Shown here: positions 49,601-59,484 of the stretch, piece by piece
Layout: the number at the start of each line of letters is the position of its first letter
Numbering within the stretch: the stretch's first letter is position 1
DNA from: an uncultured Clostridia bacterium
GTDB lineage: Bacteria; Bacillota; Clostridia; Christensenellales; CAG-314
Length of the DNA: 64,000 nt
Direction of reading: 5' to 3'
NCBI GenBank assembly: GCA_947053925.1
Contig: CAMRUG010000002.1
Span: 238,003 to 302,002, forward strand
Position numbers and translations under genes: made by a program
Notes under the pieces: model-generated
Told to the model about the DNA's origin: nothing
Databases searched by the model: none
The model's input: the letters and a program-made list of their open reading frames with translations, nothing else

Positions 49601-49651
49601 ATGTAAATTTTTACATATTCTTGATTTTGCAAAATTCGCAAACAAAATCAA
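49601..49651. promoter_or_regulatory. two perfect inverted repeats in the TIR-operon leader
   Basis: ATGTAAA-tt-TTTACAT (49601-49616) and TTGATTTTG-N13-CAAAATCAA (49621-49651). Confidence 0.5.
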
Positions 49652-49688
49652 ATTTACCTAAAATTCGACACTATTCAATTTAATAAGT

Positions 49689-49717
49689 ATTATATATGTT
49701 ATACGCAAAATTGTCAA
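49689..49717 (-). promoter_or_regulatory. consensus sigma-A promoter of TIR operon
   Basis: Minus strand TTGACA-N17-TATAAT. Confidence 0.78.
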
Positions 49718-49827
49718 CACCAACATTAAAATATGTAGACAAGCTATCAAACAAACATTTATCAACTTATATTTATTGTTCAATACCACTATATTGAATA
49801 ACACAGCATAAATCACATTGAATTTGA

Positions 49828-49856
49828 TTGACAGAGAATGATTTATAAATTATAAT
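49828..49856 (+). promoter_or_regulatory. consensus sigma-A promoter of tetR-ABC operon
   Basis: TTGACA-N17-TATAAT. Confidence 0.78.
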
Positions 49857-49901
49857 AAAACAAACGTTGCAAAACAACTGTTTTATAAAGGAGATGACAT
49901 T

Positions 49902-50480
49902 ATGCCGCCAAAAGCAAAATTTACAAAGCAGGAGATTATTGATGCCGCATTAGAAATAATAGAAACCGACGGCATAGAATTGCTTACAGCCCGCAGTCTA
50001 GGAGAACGGCTTGGAAGTTCTGCTAGACCTATTTTTACGACTTTTAACAGTATGGAAGAAGTCATTTCGGACACAACCGCTTACGCAAACGAAATTTATA
50101 CCAAATATGTCGAAAAAGGATTAAAAGAAGCACTACCCTTTAAAGGCGCAGGAGAAAACTATATAAAATTTGCAAGCGAACGTCCAAAACTGTTTCAGCT
50201 ACTGTTTATGAAAGAAAGTAACAACATACCGGATATGCGCACGGTACTTCAAGGGATAGAATCAAGTTATAATAAAATACTCAATTCAATCGTTTCAAGT
50301 TACAATGTTGACCACGAACAGGCAAAGAAGCTCTATTTACATATATGGATATACTCTCACGGAATAGCCGTTTTAACGGCAACTAAAGTCTGCGAGTTCA
50401 CAACCGAGCAAGTCTCGGAAATGCTTAGTGATGTATTTATAAGTATACTAAAAAGGATAAAAAGCGGAGAAATAAAATGA
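49902..50480 (+). CDS. TetR/AcrR family transcriptional regulator
   Basis: FTKQEIIDAALEIIETDGIELLTARSLGERLGSSARPIFTTFNSMEEV. Confidence 0.93.
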   Translation: MPPKAKFTKQEIIDAALEIIETDGIELLTARSLGERLGSSARPIFTTFNSMEEVISDTTAYANEIYTKYVEKGLKEALPFKGAGENYIKFASERPKLFQLLFMKESNNIPDMRTVLQGIESSYNKILNSIVSSYNVDHEQAKKLYLHIWIYSHGIAVLTATKVCEFTTEQVSEMLSDVFISILKRIKSGEIK

Positions 50481-51163
50481 TAAAAGCGGAACATATTTTT
50501 AAATCCTTCAACAACGGGATAACCGAAGTATTAAAAGACATTTCTTTGAATATTTCGGACGGAGATTTTGTTGTGATTCTCGGCGCATCCGGCTCGGGAA
50601 AATCTACGCTAATGAATGTGCTTTCAGGATTAGAACAAGCCGACAAAGGTAAAATTACCGTTAACGAACAAGAATTGACCACCTTAAACGACAAGCAACT
50701 AACCGAATTCCGCAAAAACAATATAGGATTTGTTTTTCAGCAATACTATTTGCTGCCGCACTTAAACGTAGAAAGCAACATTAAACTCGGTGCAGATTTG
50801 GTCAAAAACCACAACTATGCAGAGATAATCGAGTCGCTAGGATTGACCGACAAAATAAAAAAGCACCCAAGCGAACTGTCGGGAGGCGAACAGCAACGGG
50901 TGTGTATAGCAAGAGCATTGGCAAAAAAACCATCCGTACTTTTCTTAGATGAACCTACCGGCGCATTAGACGAAGCCACGGGACGCGATGTTTTGGATTA
51001 CATTATTAAAGAAAAAGAGCGGCACGGTTTTACTATGATTATGGTAACGCACAACCAAAATATTGCCGAGACAGCGCATACCGTCATAAAGATGAATAGC
51101 GGTAAAATAGTAGAAATCCATACAAACAATAAACAAAAAACAGCAAGAGAAATTGGGTGGTAA
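50477..51163 (+). CDS. ABC transporter ATP-binding protein (LolD/MacB-type)
   Basis: LGASGSGKSTLMNVLSGLE, LSGGEQQRVCIARAL, LFLDEPTGALD. Confidence 0.95.
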   Translation: MIKAEHIFKSFNNGITEVLKDISLNISDGDFVVILGASGSGKSTLMNVLSGLEQADKGKITVNEQELTTLNDKQLTEFRKNNIGFVFQQYYLLPHLNVESNIKLGADLVKNHNYAEIIESLGLTDKIKKHPSELSGGEQQRVCIARALAKKPSVLFLDEPTGALDEATGRDVLDYIIKEKERHGFTMIMVTHNQNIAETAHTVIKMNSGKIVEIHTNNKQKTAREIGW

Positions 51164-51164
51164 A

Positions 51165-52304
51165 ATGATAATATCGTTTAAAAGCGCATTAAAACTCGTG
51201 GGCATTGCAATCGTACTTTTTTGCGCAGCGTTCGTTTGCACGTTCTTTCTCAATTTTTACTTGGACGTACTGCCCTTGCGCGACGAAGTTACAGAGCAAA
51301 TGTTACCTTTGTACGAAGCGCAACTTGCAACGGCACAAATGTGCTGTGCAATAACGGGCGGAGTATTAACTTTCATTGCCTGCATAATGGCGCTGTTTTA
51401 TGTTAAGTTGTATATTGATGAGCATTACAAAGAACTGGGTACATTCAAAGCTTTGGGATACTCGGCAAATAGACTTGCGGCAAGTTTTATGCTGTTTGGT
51501 CTAAGTGCGTTTGTTGGCTGTGCATTGGGATACGGGTTAGGACACGCTATGATGCCATCGATTTACAAATGGCTGACCATTGACGGATTGAATGTGGAAA
51601 TTCACTACCACACAGGTTTACTGTTTGGTATAGTTATTACGCCTACGATATTTCTTGGCGCAGTAGCATATCTTTGCGCCTACTTGCAGTTAAAAAAGCC
51701 CGCGCTTGCAATATTAAAAGGACAACGCAAGCAACGCAAAATCAAGTCAAATAACGGCTCAAAGCAAAACAACAACAGTTTTTTAAAGGAAATGTGCTTT
51801 AAAACAATAACGGACAATAAACTTCTTACCTTTTTTGTTACTTTTTCAGCATTTTGCTTTTCAGCAATGATACAAATGGGCGCGTCTATGGAGAGTTTGG
51901 TTGACGGCACTATGGGTTGGATGATACTTGCAATAGGTTTGGTTTTAGCAGGCACGTCGGCTTTTATGGCGTTGACTTCGCTTGTTAAAAACACATCTCA
52001 AAGTATCGCAATGATGAAAACATTCGGTTACTCCCTTAGAGAGCGTGTAACAAGCATATTTGCGGGGTTCATTCCCTTTGCGATACTCGGCTTTGTTATC
52101 GGAACCGTTTATCAATACGGCTTACTGACACTTATGATTAACCTCATTTTTAAAGATGTCGGAGAAGTGCCCGACTACTCTTTCAATGTAAAAATAATGT
52201 TTATTACTTTGGCGGCATTTATTGTAACCTACACCGCCATTACAGCGATATACGTGGCAAAAGTTAACAAAGTTTCTGTTAAGCAAATTATGTTGGAAAA
52301 TTGA
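51165..52304 (+). CDS. FtsX-like ABC transporter permease
   Basis: Multi-TM with KELGTFKALGYSANRLAASFM and MMKTFGYSLRERVTSIF FtsX-type signatures. Confidence 0.88.
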   Translation: MIISFKSALKLVGIAIVLFCAAFVCTFFLNFYLDVLPLRDEVTEQMLPLYEAQLATAQMCCAITGGVLTFIACIMALFYVKLYIDEHYKELGTFKALGYSANRLAASFMLFGLSAFVGCALGYGLGHAMMPSIYKWLTIDGLNVEIHYHTGLLFGIVITPTIFLGAVAYLCAYLQLKKPALAILKGQRKQRKIKSNNGSKQNNNSFLKEMCFKTITDNKLLTFFVTFSAFCFSAMIQMGASMESLVDGTMGWMILAIGLVLAGTSAFMALTSLVKNTSQSIAMMKTFGYSLRERVTSIFAGFIPFAILGFVIGTVYQYGLLTLMINLIFKDVGEVPDYSFNVKIMFITLAAFIVTYTAITAIYVAKVNKVSVKQIMLEN

Positions 52305-52338
52305 ATAACCTGAATTCAAAATAAATAAGAATTAAAAA

Positions 52339-52370
52339 AAAAGCGAAGAACGTACAAATTCTTCGCTTTT
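52339..52370. terminator. bidirectional Rho-independent terminator
   Basis: AAAAGCGAAGAA...TTCTTCGCTTTTT between convergent genes. Confidence 0.85.
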
Positions 52371-52416
52371 TGTAATTTACCCTAAACAAAACTATTGTAT
52401 GAACAAAATTATTATT

Positions 52417-53169
52417 TTAAGTCAACCGCTCAACAAGTTCCATAAATTTCTTTTCGTTTTGTATTTCGTTTGTAACATAATTTCCGTTATAGAAAACGGC
52501 ATAATTCGTCCACGCCATAGGCGCATTTTGCGCTTTTTCTTTACTGTCTATAAATACGCTCTCAAAAGGTATGCCTTTCTCTTTGGCAAAACTTTCTACG
52601 ACAGGAACATATTTTGCCGTAAAAGGACAGCCGTGCGTGTAATAGATTACAAAACCGCTTTTATCTGTTTTCGGAGTTTTGACACAAGCCTTGAATTGCG
52701 GAACGGGTGTATTATCGTCAAACGGCAAATACAGTAACGTAAAATTCGGGTCGGCTTTATCTGCAACCTTAAACCCTTTATATGCAAGATATTTCGGGTC
52801 GGACAAAAACGGCATTTTCTTTGGCGAAGATATTACGGTTATGCCGTGTTTGCCTTGCGCTTTTGCATCGGCAATACAAGCGTTCAATAAATCGTTAGCA
52901 TAGCCGTGTCCCTTAAATGAACCCGAAACCCAAAAGCAATTTATATGCATATAGCCGCTTGCTTCGATAGGACACCAAGCATTTTCGGCAGGGATATACT
53001 CTATAAAACATTTGCCGCGCTCGACAGATTTCAAAAAAACCAAACCGTCGTTTAACCTGTCTTTGAGCCACGCTTTTTTGCTTGCTACTTGCACGTCCTT
53101 ATTGTTAGATATGGCACAGCAAATATGTTCTTTTTCCAAATTATCAAGTGTGAGTTTTATGTATTCCAT
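52417..53169 (-). CDS. GNAT acetyltransferase with C-terminal YoaP/thioredoxin-like domain
   Basis: GSFKGHGYANDLLNACIADAKAQGKHGITVISS; C-term VIYYTHGCPFTAKYVPVVESFAKEKGI. Confidence 0.83.
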   Translation of the reverse strand: MEYIKLTLDNLEKEHICCAISNNKDVQVASKKAWLKDRLNDGLVFLKSVERGKCFIEYIPAENAWCPIEASGYMHINCFWVSGSFKGHGYANDLLNACIADAKAQGKHGITVISSPKKMPFLSDPKYLAYKGFKVADKADPNFTLLYLPFDDNTPVPQFKACVKTPKTDKSGFVIYYTHGCPFTAKYVPVVESFAKEKGIPFESVFIDSKEKAQNAPMAWTNYAVFYNGNYVTNEIQNEKKFMELVERLT

Positions 53170-53238
53170 TTTAACTGTTTCCTGTTTATCTTTCGATTAT
53201 TATGTCGCTATGGTATATTTTGGACTTTCATATAAAGC

Positions 53239-54132
53239 CTAAATTATCCCCTCGACGTAACTTTCGGAGTCGAATTCCAGTAAATCGTCTATGCCTTCGC
53301 CCACTCCAACAAAATAAACGGGAATATCCATATCGTGCTTTATTGCAAGTACTACTCCGCCCTTTGCAGTTCCGTCCAACTTAGTCAAGACAATGCCGTC
53401 AATGTCAATTGCCTCGTTAAATACGTCCACTTGCTGTATTGCGTTTTGCCCTGTTGTAGCGTCAAGCACTATCAGATTTCTACGATCGGCATCAGGAAAC
53501 TCCCTGTCCACCACGCGGTTAATTTTAGAAAGCTCATCCATCAAATTTTTCTTATTGTGAAGGCGCCCCGCCGTATCGACAAGTACTATATCTGTACCGC
53601 GGCTCTTTGCAGACGCAACGGCATCGTAAACTACGGCGGCAGGATCACTGCCTTCCTCGTGTTTGATAATGCGGACTTTTGCTCTGTTTGCCCAAACTTC
53701 CAACTGCTCGCTCGCGGCAGCGCGGAATGTATCGGCAGCGGCAATCACGACAGATTTGCCCTGTTTTACAAAAATATTTGCAAGCTTACCTATCGTAGTG
53801 GTTTTACCTACGCCGTTCACTCCTGCTACCATTATTACGCAAGGAGTATTAAATTCAAATTTTTCATCACCAAGAATATCGCACATAACGTTTTTCAGAT
53901 ACTGATTAGCTTGTTTCGCATCTGAAATACGGTCTTGACGCATTCTTTCGCGCAATTCTTCTATTATGTCTGTCGTAGTATCTTCGCCTATGTCGCTTCC
54001 GAGCAATATAAACTCTAATTCTTCGTAGAAATCTTCGTCAAATATTCCACGCTTAAACAGCTCGTTTAATTTAAATCCTATTTGCTGTTTTGTTTTACGC
54101 AAACCGTCAATTATTTTTTGAAAAAACCCCAT
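53239..54132 (-). CDS. ftsY: SRP receptor FtsY
   Basis: VMVAGVNGVGKTTTIGKLANIF, DTAGRLHNKKNLMDEL. Confidence 0.97.
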   Translation of the reverse strand: MGFFQKIIDGLRKTKQQIGFKLNELFKRGIFDEDFYEELEFILLGSDIGEDTTTDIIEELRERMRQDRISDAKQANQYLKNVMCDILGDEKFEFNTPCVIMVAGVNGVGKTTTIGKLANIFVKQGKSVVIAAADTFRAAASEQLEVWANRAKVRIIKHEEGSDPAAVVYDAVASAKSRGTDIVLVDTAGRLHNKKNLMDELSKINRVVDREFPDADRRNLIVLDATTGQNAIQQVDVFNEAIDIDGIVLTKLDGTAKGGVVLAIKHDMDIPVYFVGVGEGIDDLLEFDSESYVEGII

Positions 54133-54283
54133 ATCTCACTCTACCTTTTTTAAGGCTATACTTGCCGTATTCAATCTTTCATCAAGGTTATAATTCTTTT
54201 AAGTTTACATTCCAACGGCAAAAAAGCATAACTATCAATAAATATACTTTATCGTACCGTTCCGAAAACCTTTCAAATTTACC

Positions 54284-57200
54284 TTACATAGCCTGTTTGA
54301 TTGCTTCCGTAAGTTTTACGGATACAATCTTAGATACGCCCTTTTCTTCCATTGTAACGCCGTAAAGCACATCGGCGTTTTCCATAGTAGGCTTTTTGTG
54401 CGTAATAACCACAAATTGCGTAGATGAAGAAAACTTACGCAAATATTTTGCAATTCTTTCGGCATTTGCATCATCGAGAGCGGCTTCAATTTCGTCCAGA
54501 ACACAGAAAGGCATCGGATTAAACTTCAATATTGAAAACAATATTGCCGCCGCCGTCATAGTACGTTCTCCGCCTGACAGCAATGAAATATTCTGCAATT
54601 TCTTTCCGGGCGGCTGAGCTTCTATTTCTACGCCCTGATCGAGAGAAGCCTTGTTAGGATCGTTTTCTACATACAAACGCGCATTACCGCCGTTAAACAA
54701 TTCGCGGAAGATAATCTTAAAGTTATCGTTAATTTTATTCATACCTTCTTCAAAGCGCGCTTCAATATCAGTGGTCAACCCCTTTAAAGCACCTTTCAAA
54801 TCATTTTCCGCTTTCTTCAAGTCTTCTATTTGACTCAACAAATCGTCATATCTGTTTTGCGTTTCTTCCAAGTCCTGAATAGCGTTTACGTTCACGCTAC
54901 CCAACTTTAATAATGCTTGCTTGCACTCGGAAATCCGTTCTTTACCCGCTTCCTTATCGTAGTTTTCGTCTTTGTACTGCATTGCGGCAGAATAAGTAAT
55001 GCCGTATTCTTCTTGTACCTTTTGTTGTAATTGCAACAAATCGTCGTCTATCTTGCTGAGAATGTATTCTTCTTTATCGATTGTTCCGCGCAAACTTTCA
55101 ATTTCGTTAGACAACCGCATACGCTCATCTGTTAATCTTTGAAAATCCGCGTCTAATTGGTTTTTCAAATTGCCCGAGGAAGCAATCTGCTCTGTTAATT
55201 GCGTCATTTCTTCCTGCAATGCGGCATCGACTATGCTTTCATTCATTGTCTGATACATTCCGTCAATCGCTACGCGAACTTGCTCTATATAAGCTTCGGC
55301 AGATTTATTGCTTTCTGCCAATGCCTCCGACTGCGCTTGATTCGATTTTATTTCTTTCTCTGCAGATTCGATATTTGCAATCAGTACAGCTAAACGATAG
55401 CGCTTATCGGAAAGAGATGCAGAAATCCCGTCCTTTGCCACAATCTCAGTTTGCGACATTTCTTTTAAATGCTCCATTTTTGAACGGAGTTGTTTTTCCT
55501 GAGACGACAATTCTACTAAACGCTTTTCGTTTTTATCGACTAACTGGTCTATTACTATAAGCCTATTGTCAATCTTATTCTTTTCACCTGAAAGTCCCAA
55601 TATATTTTTCTTGTCGGAATTACTCAAAGTGTTAGATGTTTCGATTTTTTCTTTAACTGTAGCAATTTCGATATTAAGCACGTTAATATTATCCAACAAT
55701 TTATTCTGAGTTAGACGCGACTCTTCCAACAAACTGTCCAACTTACTTTTTTCTTCTTCGGATTGCTGTAAATCTTTCTCCAGTAATTTCAGTTTTTCGC
55801 TGCGTTCAGCAATCTGCGTTTCGTAAGAGAGCAAATTGCCTGTAGATTGTTTACGCAGACTACCGCCTTCGAGTGAACCGTCGTTAGAAATACGTTCGCC
55901 TGTAAGCGTTACCATACGGTGCGTATAACGGTATTTACGGCTCAATTTAACGGCATTATCAAAGTTGTCTACAATAACGATACCGCCCAGCAACGATTCA
56001 AAGACGTTAGAATAATGCTTGTCAAACTGTACCAAATCGCTTGCAACTCCCAGCACTCCTTGCTCTGACAGTACTTCTGCACGTTCAATACCGTGCGGTT
56101 TCATAGACGAAACCGGCAAGAAAGTCGCCTTGCCGTAATCGTTTATTTTTAGGTAGTTTATAAGGTACTTTACATCATCTTCGTTTTCTGTAACGATATT
56201 CTGCAATCTGCCGCCCAAAGCAGTTTCGATTGCAAGCTGTAATTTAGGCTCAACCTTTATTAAATTTGCAACAACACCCGCAATGTGTGAAGCCAACTCT
56301 CTGTCGCGCTTTGCATCTTGCATTAAGTATTGCACACTGGCTTGGTAACCTTTGTAATTGTTAGCGAAATCTTTAAGCATTTCAATTCCGCCCTGCTCGC
56401 CAGAGTATGCCTGATGTTTACGCTGCAATTCTTTGTTTAAATTGAATTGCTTAAACTCCATATCTTTGATTTGCTGTTTTAATTGATTTGATTTTATTAC
56501 AAGTTGGTCTTTTTCTTTTTTCAACGAATCAAATCTTGTCATCAAATCGCCCTCTTCTCCCGAAGACGCTTTAAGCTTCAACGCCAATTCTTCCTCGCGC
56601 GCGGCTATTTGTTCCAGACGTTCGCGCAAAGTACTTTTTTCTGTTTGACAAGCGGCCAATTTACTATTACATTCCGATGTTGACAAAATGACTTCATCTA
56701 ACTTTTTACGCAGCGATTCCGTTTGATTATTTATTTCTTCTACTTTAGTGCCCACTTCAGCATACTGCTTATTTATATCGGTAATATCTTTTTCTAATTC
56801 GCAACGTTCTTCGTTACGACGTAGCAATATAGTCCCTATTTTAGTATTAGCATCAAGTATATTGTCTATTTCCTGCTTATTTGCGGTAATCTGCTCTTCT
56901 TTTGATTGAATATCACGGAGACAACCGTTAATTCTCTCCTGAATAAGATTCTTCGCACCTTCTTTTTTCTCGGATTCGACTGCAAGAGCCAACTGTCTGT
57001 CTCGTAGCGCGGCTATCTCGTCGTCAATGCCGTTGCGCCTATGGAACATATCGTCATATTGCTCGTTGACGTCAACATACTGAGATTCTTTAAGCGAATA
57101 CTCTTCACGTAAGCCGTCTAAGCGTTTTTTGCCGTTTTCCTTGTCTTGACTGGCATGGTCATATCCGTAAATATACGCATTGATTTCACAAAGTCTCAGT

Positions 57201-57880
57201 TCATCGTAAATTGTAAGGTATTTTTTTGCATTCGTTGATTGACGTTTTAATTCCGGCAGACGGTGTTTCAACTCTTCTACCAAAATCATTATATTTTGCA
57301 TATTACCGCGCGTTTTTTCCAATTTGCGTTCAGTATCGACTTTCTTGATACGGAAAGTCGAAATACCCAATGCCTCTTCAAAAATAGCGCGTCTGTCTTC
57401 GGGACGGGCATTCAATACGGCATCCATACGCCCCTGTCCGACGATGGAGTACCCCTCTTTTCCAAGTCCGACGCCGCGTAGCAATTCTAAAATATCTCTC
57501 AAACGTACAACATTACGGTTAAGAAGATATTCGCTTTCGTTACTGCGGTAAAGTTTACGGCTAATAATGATTTCATCCATAGCGATAGGAAAGATACGCG
57601 TTGTATTGTCAAAATACAAGGATACTTCACAATAGCTCATAGATTTTCTGGTATCGGTACCGTTAAAAATTAAGTCCTGCATCAATTTACCGCGCAGATT
57701 TTTAGTACTTTGTTCTCCCAATACCCATCTTATTGAGTCGGAAATATTACTTTTTCCGCAACCGTTAGGTCCGACAATACCGGTAATAGGCTGATCGAAC
57801 TTCAATTCAACTTTATCGGCAAAACTTTTAAAGCCGTACATTTCTATTTTTTTAAGATAAAGCACTACTCTATTCTCCAT
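54284..57880 (-). CDS. smc: chromosome segregation protein SMC
   Basis: GIVGPNGCGKSNISDSIRWVLGEQ; C-term LSGGERTMTAAAILFSI...CVLDEIEAALDDAN. Confidence 0.97.
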   Translation of the reverse strand: MENRVVLYLKKIEMYGFKSFADKVELKFDQPITGIVGPNGCGKSNISDSIRWVLGEQSTKNLRGKLMQDLIFNGTDTRKSMSYCEVSLYFDNTTRIFPIAMDEIIISRKLYRSNESEYLLNRNVVRLRDILELLRGVGLGKEGYSIVGQGRMDAVLNARPEDRRAIFEEALGISTFRIKKVDTERKLEKTRGNMQNIMILVEELKHRLPELKRQSTNAKKYLTIYDELRLCEINAYIYGYDHASQDKENGKKRLDGLREEYSLKESQYVDVNEQYDDMFHRRNGIDDEIAALRDRQLALAVESEKKEGAKNLIQERINGCLRDIQSKEEQITANKQEIDNILDANTKIGTILLRRNEERCELEKDITDINKQYAEVGTKVEEINNQTESLRKKLDEVILSTSECNSKLAACQTEKSTLRERLEQIAAREEELALKLKASSGEEGDLMTRFDSLKKEKDQLVIKSNQLKQQIKDMEFKQFNLNKELQRKHQAYSGEQGGIEMLKDFANNYKGYQASVQYLMQDAKRDRELASHIAGVVANLIKVEPKLQLAIETALGGRLQNIVTENEDDVKYLINYLKINDYGKATFLPVSSMKPHGIERAEVLSEQGVLGVASDLVQFDKHYSNVFESLLGGIVIVDNFDNAVKLSRKYRYTHRMVTLTGERISNDGSLEGGSLRKQSTGNLLSYETQIAERSEKLKLLEKDLQQSEEEKSKLDSLLEESRLTQNKLLDNINVLNIEIATVKEKIETSNTLSNSDKKNILGLSGEKNKIDNRLIVIDQLVDKNEKRLVELSSQEKQLRSKMEHLKEMSQTEIVAKDGISASLSDKRYRLAVLIANIESAEKEIKSNQAQSEALAESNKSAEAYIEQVRVAIDGMYQTMNESIVDAALQEEMTQLTEQIASSGNLKNQLDADFQRLTDERMRLSNEIESLRGTIDKEEYILSKIDDDLLQLQQKVQEEYGITYSAAMQYKDENYDKEAGKERISECKQALLKLGSVNVNAIQDLEETQNRYDDLLSQIEDLKKAENDLKGALKGLTTDIEARFEEGMNKINDNFKIIFRELFNGGNARLYVENDPNKASLDQGVEIEAQPPGKKLQNISLLSGGERTMTAAAILFSILKFNPMPFCVLDEIEAALDDANAERIAKYLRKFSSSTQFVVITHKKPTMENADVLYGVTMEEKGVSKIVSVKLTEAIKQAM

Positions 57881-58563
57881 TTAGTTACAATTTTTTTTGC
57901 AGCGGCTTGTTCGGCAATCTTCCTGCTTGCTCCGACTCCTGAACACAAGCATTTACCGTCGATATATAAGCCGTACTTATATTGCGGCGAATTGTCCGCA
58001 CCCGTTCTCTCAATTAACTTATATACAGGCGTCGGTAATTTATTGTGTTGGCAATATTCTTGTAATTTTGTTTTGCAATCCTTATTTAAAGCACCGTGCG
58101 CATTAACAAGTTTGTCTTTTAACGAATGTAAAATAAAACTTCTTGCCGCTTCAATTCCGCCGTCTAAATATATCGCCGATACTATCGCCTCGTACAAATT
58201 CGATTCTATTTTTTTAGATGCGCTTTTTATTCTTTTTGCACCGCTGGCAACTTGCAAATATTGCATTATTTCTAATTTATCAACAATAGGTCTTAAAGCG
58301 TCGGCAGAAACGATATTCGAGCGCATTGTAGACAATTGCCCTACTTGACATTCAACGTAATTAGCAAATAAATACTCCGACACAATACAGTCTAAAATTG
58401 CGTCTCCGAAAAATTCCATTTTTTCGTTGTCTTCTAAAGATTGGACATTTGCATACGAAGAATGGGTAAATGCCTGTATAAGCAGTTTTTTATTTTTAAA
58501 TTTGTATTGTAATTTTAATTCAATAGCATTTATAACCTTGTCTGTCATTATGTTTACAAGCAA
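57865..58563 (-). CDS. rnc: ribonuclease III
   Basis: NEKMEFFGDAILDCIVSEYLF; C-terminal dsRBD. Confidence 0.95.
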   Translation of the reverse strand: MLVNIMTDKVINAIELKLQYKFKNKKLLIQAFTHSSYANVQSLEDNEKMEFFGDAILDCIVSEYLFANYVECQVGQLSTMRSNIVSADALRPIVDKLEIMQYLQVASGAKRIKSASKKIESNLYEAIVSAIYLDGGIEAARSFILHSLKDKLVNAHGALNKDCKTKLQEYCQHNKLPTPVYKLIERTGADNSPQYKYGLYIDGKCLCSGVGASRKIAEQAAAKKIVTKWRIE

Positions 58564-58696
58564 TTATGCCTACTTTTCCAGTTTATTTGTGTTTTAATTA
58601 TACTATATAACCGCCTGTTTGGCAATGAAATTATCAAAAATAGGAATATGTTTCACGATTTATAACACTAATATCCGTTTGTTTCACAGAATAAAA

Positions 58697-58722
58697 AACC
58701 ATCGACAAAACTGCCGATGGTT
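58697..58722 (-). terminator. terminator downstream of rpmF
   Basis: AACCATCG...CGATGGTT with TTTTTTATT on minus strand. Confidence 0.8.
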
Positions 58723-58743
58723 CAAATTTAAACAAAATAAAAA

Positions 58744-58932
58744 CTATTTATTGTCAGCCGAAACTTCTACAACTTGTTTTCCGTCATAATATCCGCAAGC
58801 GTCGCAAACTTTATGAGAAACCTTCAATTCGTGGCATTGAGGACATTCTACCAAAACAGGAGCCGTTGCCGTCCAGTTAGCTGCTCTCTTGTGTTTTCTT
58901 TGTTTTGATACTTTTCTCTTGGGTACTGCCAT
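58744..58932 (-). CDS. rpmF: 50S ribosomal protein L32
   Basis: MAVPKRKVSKQRKHKRAANWTA...CPQCHELKVSHKVCDACGYY. Confidence 0.97.
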   Translation of the reverse strand: MAVPKRKVSKQRKHKRAANWTATAPVLVECPQCHELKVSHKVCDACGYYDGKQVVEVSADNK

Positions 58933-58947
58933 AGTAATGCACCTCCG

Positions 58948-59460
58948 TTAGAATTTTAAATTTTTAAGTACCGAAAAGGGATTGTCGTGCGTCGTATCGC
59001 AATCGCACTGCTTTTCGTTTAGGTTTGTTCCGCACTTAGGGCACAAGCCTTTGCAATCGTCTTGACACAAAAACAAACTCGGCATTGACAGAATTATTTC
59101 GTCGCTAACCGCTTTTGTTGCGTCAAGCATACTTGTTGAGTAAATATAACCGTCATCGTTTGCCGATATGTCTTTGTAAAACATCTGTTCAAAATGTAAT
59201 TTCACTACTTTGTCAAGGTTTGTCAAACATCTGTCGCAATTACCTTTTACATAGCATATAATATTACCGCTGACGCTGACATTGGGATTTAAAAAGGTTA
59301 CGTCAAAATTAACTTTTACTTTTTCCAAAACAGCGTTCGGATAAGCAAGCAAGTCATTGTCTAGAACAAATTCGCCCGTAAACGGCAAAGTTTTACCGAC
59401 ATTAGCGATATTATCAGTCAAATCAATTACAATTCTTTCAGACACTAGTCTATTATACAA
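58948..59460 (-). CDS. DUF177/YceD family protein
   Basis: CDRCLTNLDKVVKLHFEQMFY...CPKCGTNLNEKQCDC; adjacent to rpmF. Confidence 0.92.
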   Translation of the reverse strand: MYNRLVSERIVIDLTDNIANVGKTLPFTGEFVLDNDLLAYPNAVLEKVKVNFDVTFLNPNVSVSGNIICYVKGNCDRCLTNLDKVVKLHFEQMFYKDISANDDGYIYSTSMLDATKAVSDEIILSMPSLFLCQDDCKGLCPKCGTNLNEKQCDCDTTHDNPFSVLKNLKF

Positions 59461-59484
59461 AGTTAGTAACGTTTTGTCAACGGT

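Noticed and set aside
40013-53238. Prophage, transposon or ICE
   Set aside because: No integrase, transposase, relaxase, capsid, portal or terminase genes are visible in the island.
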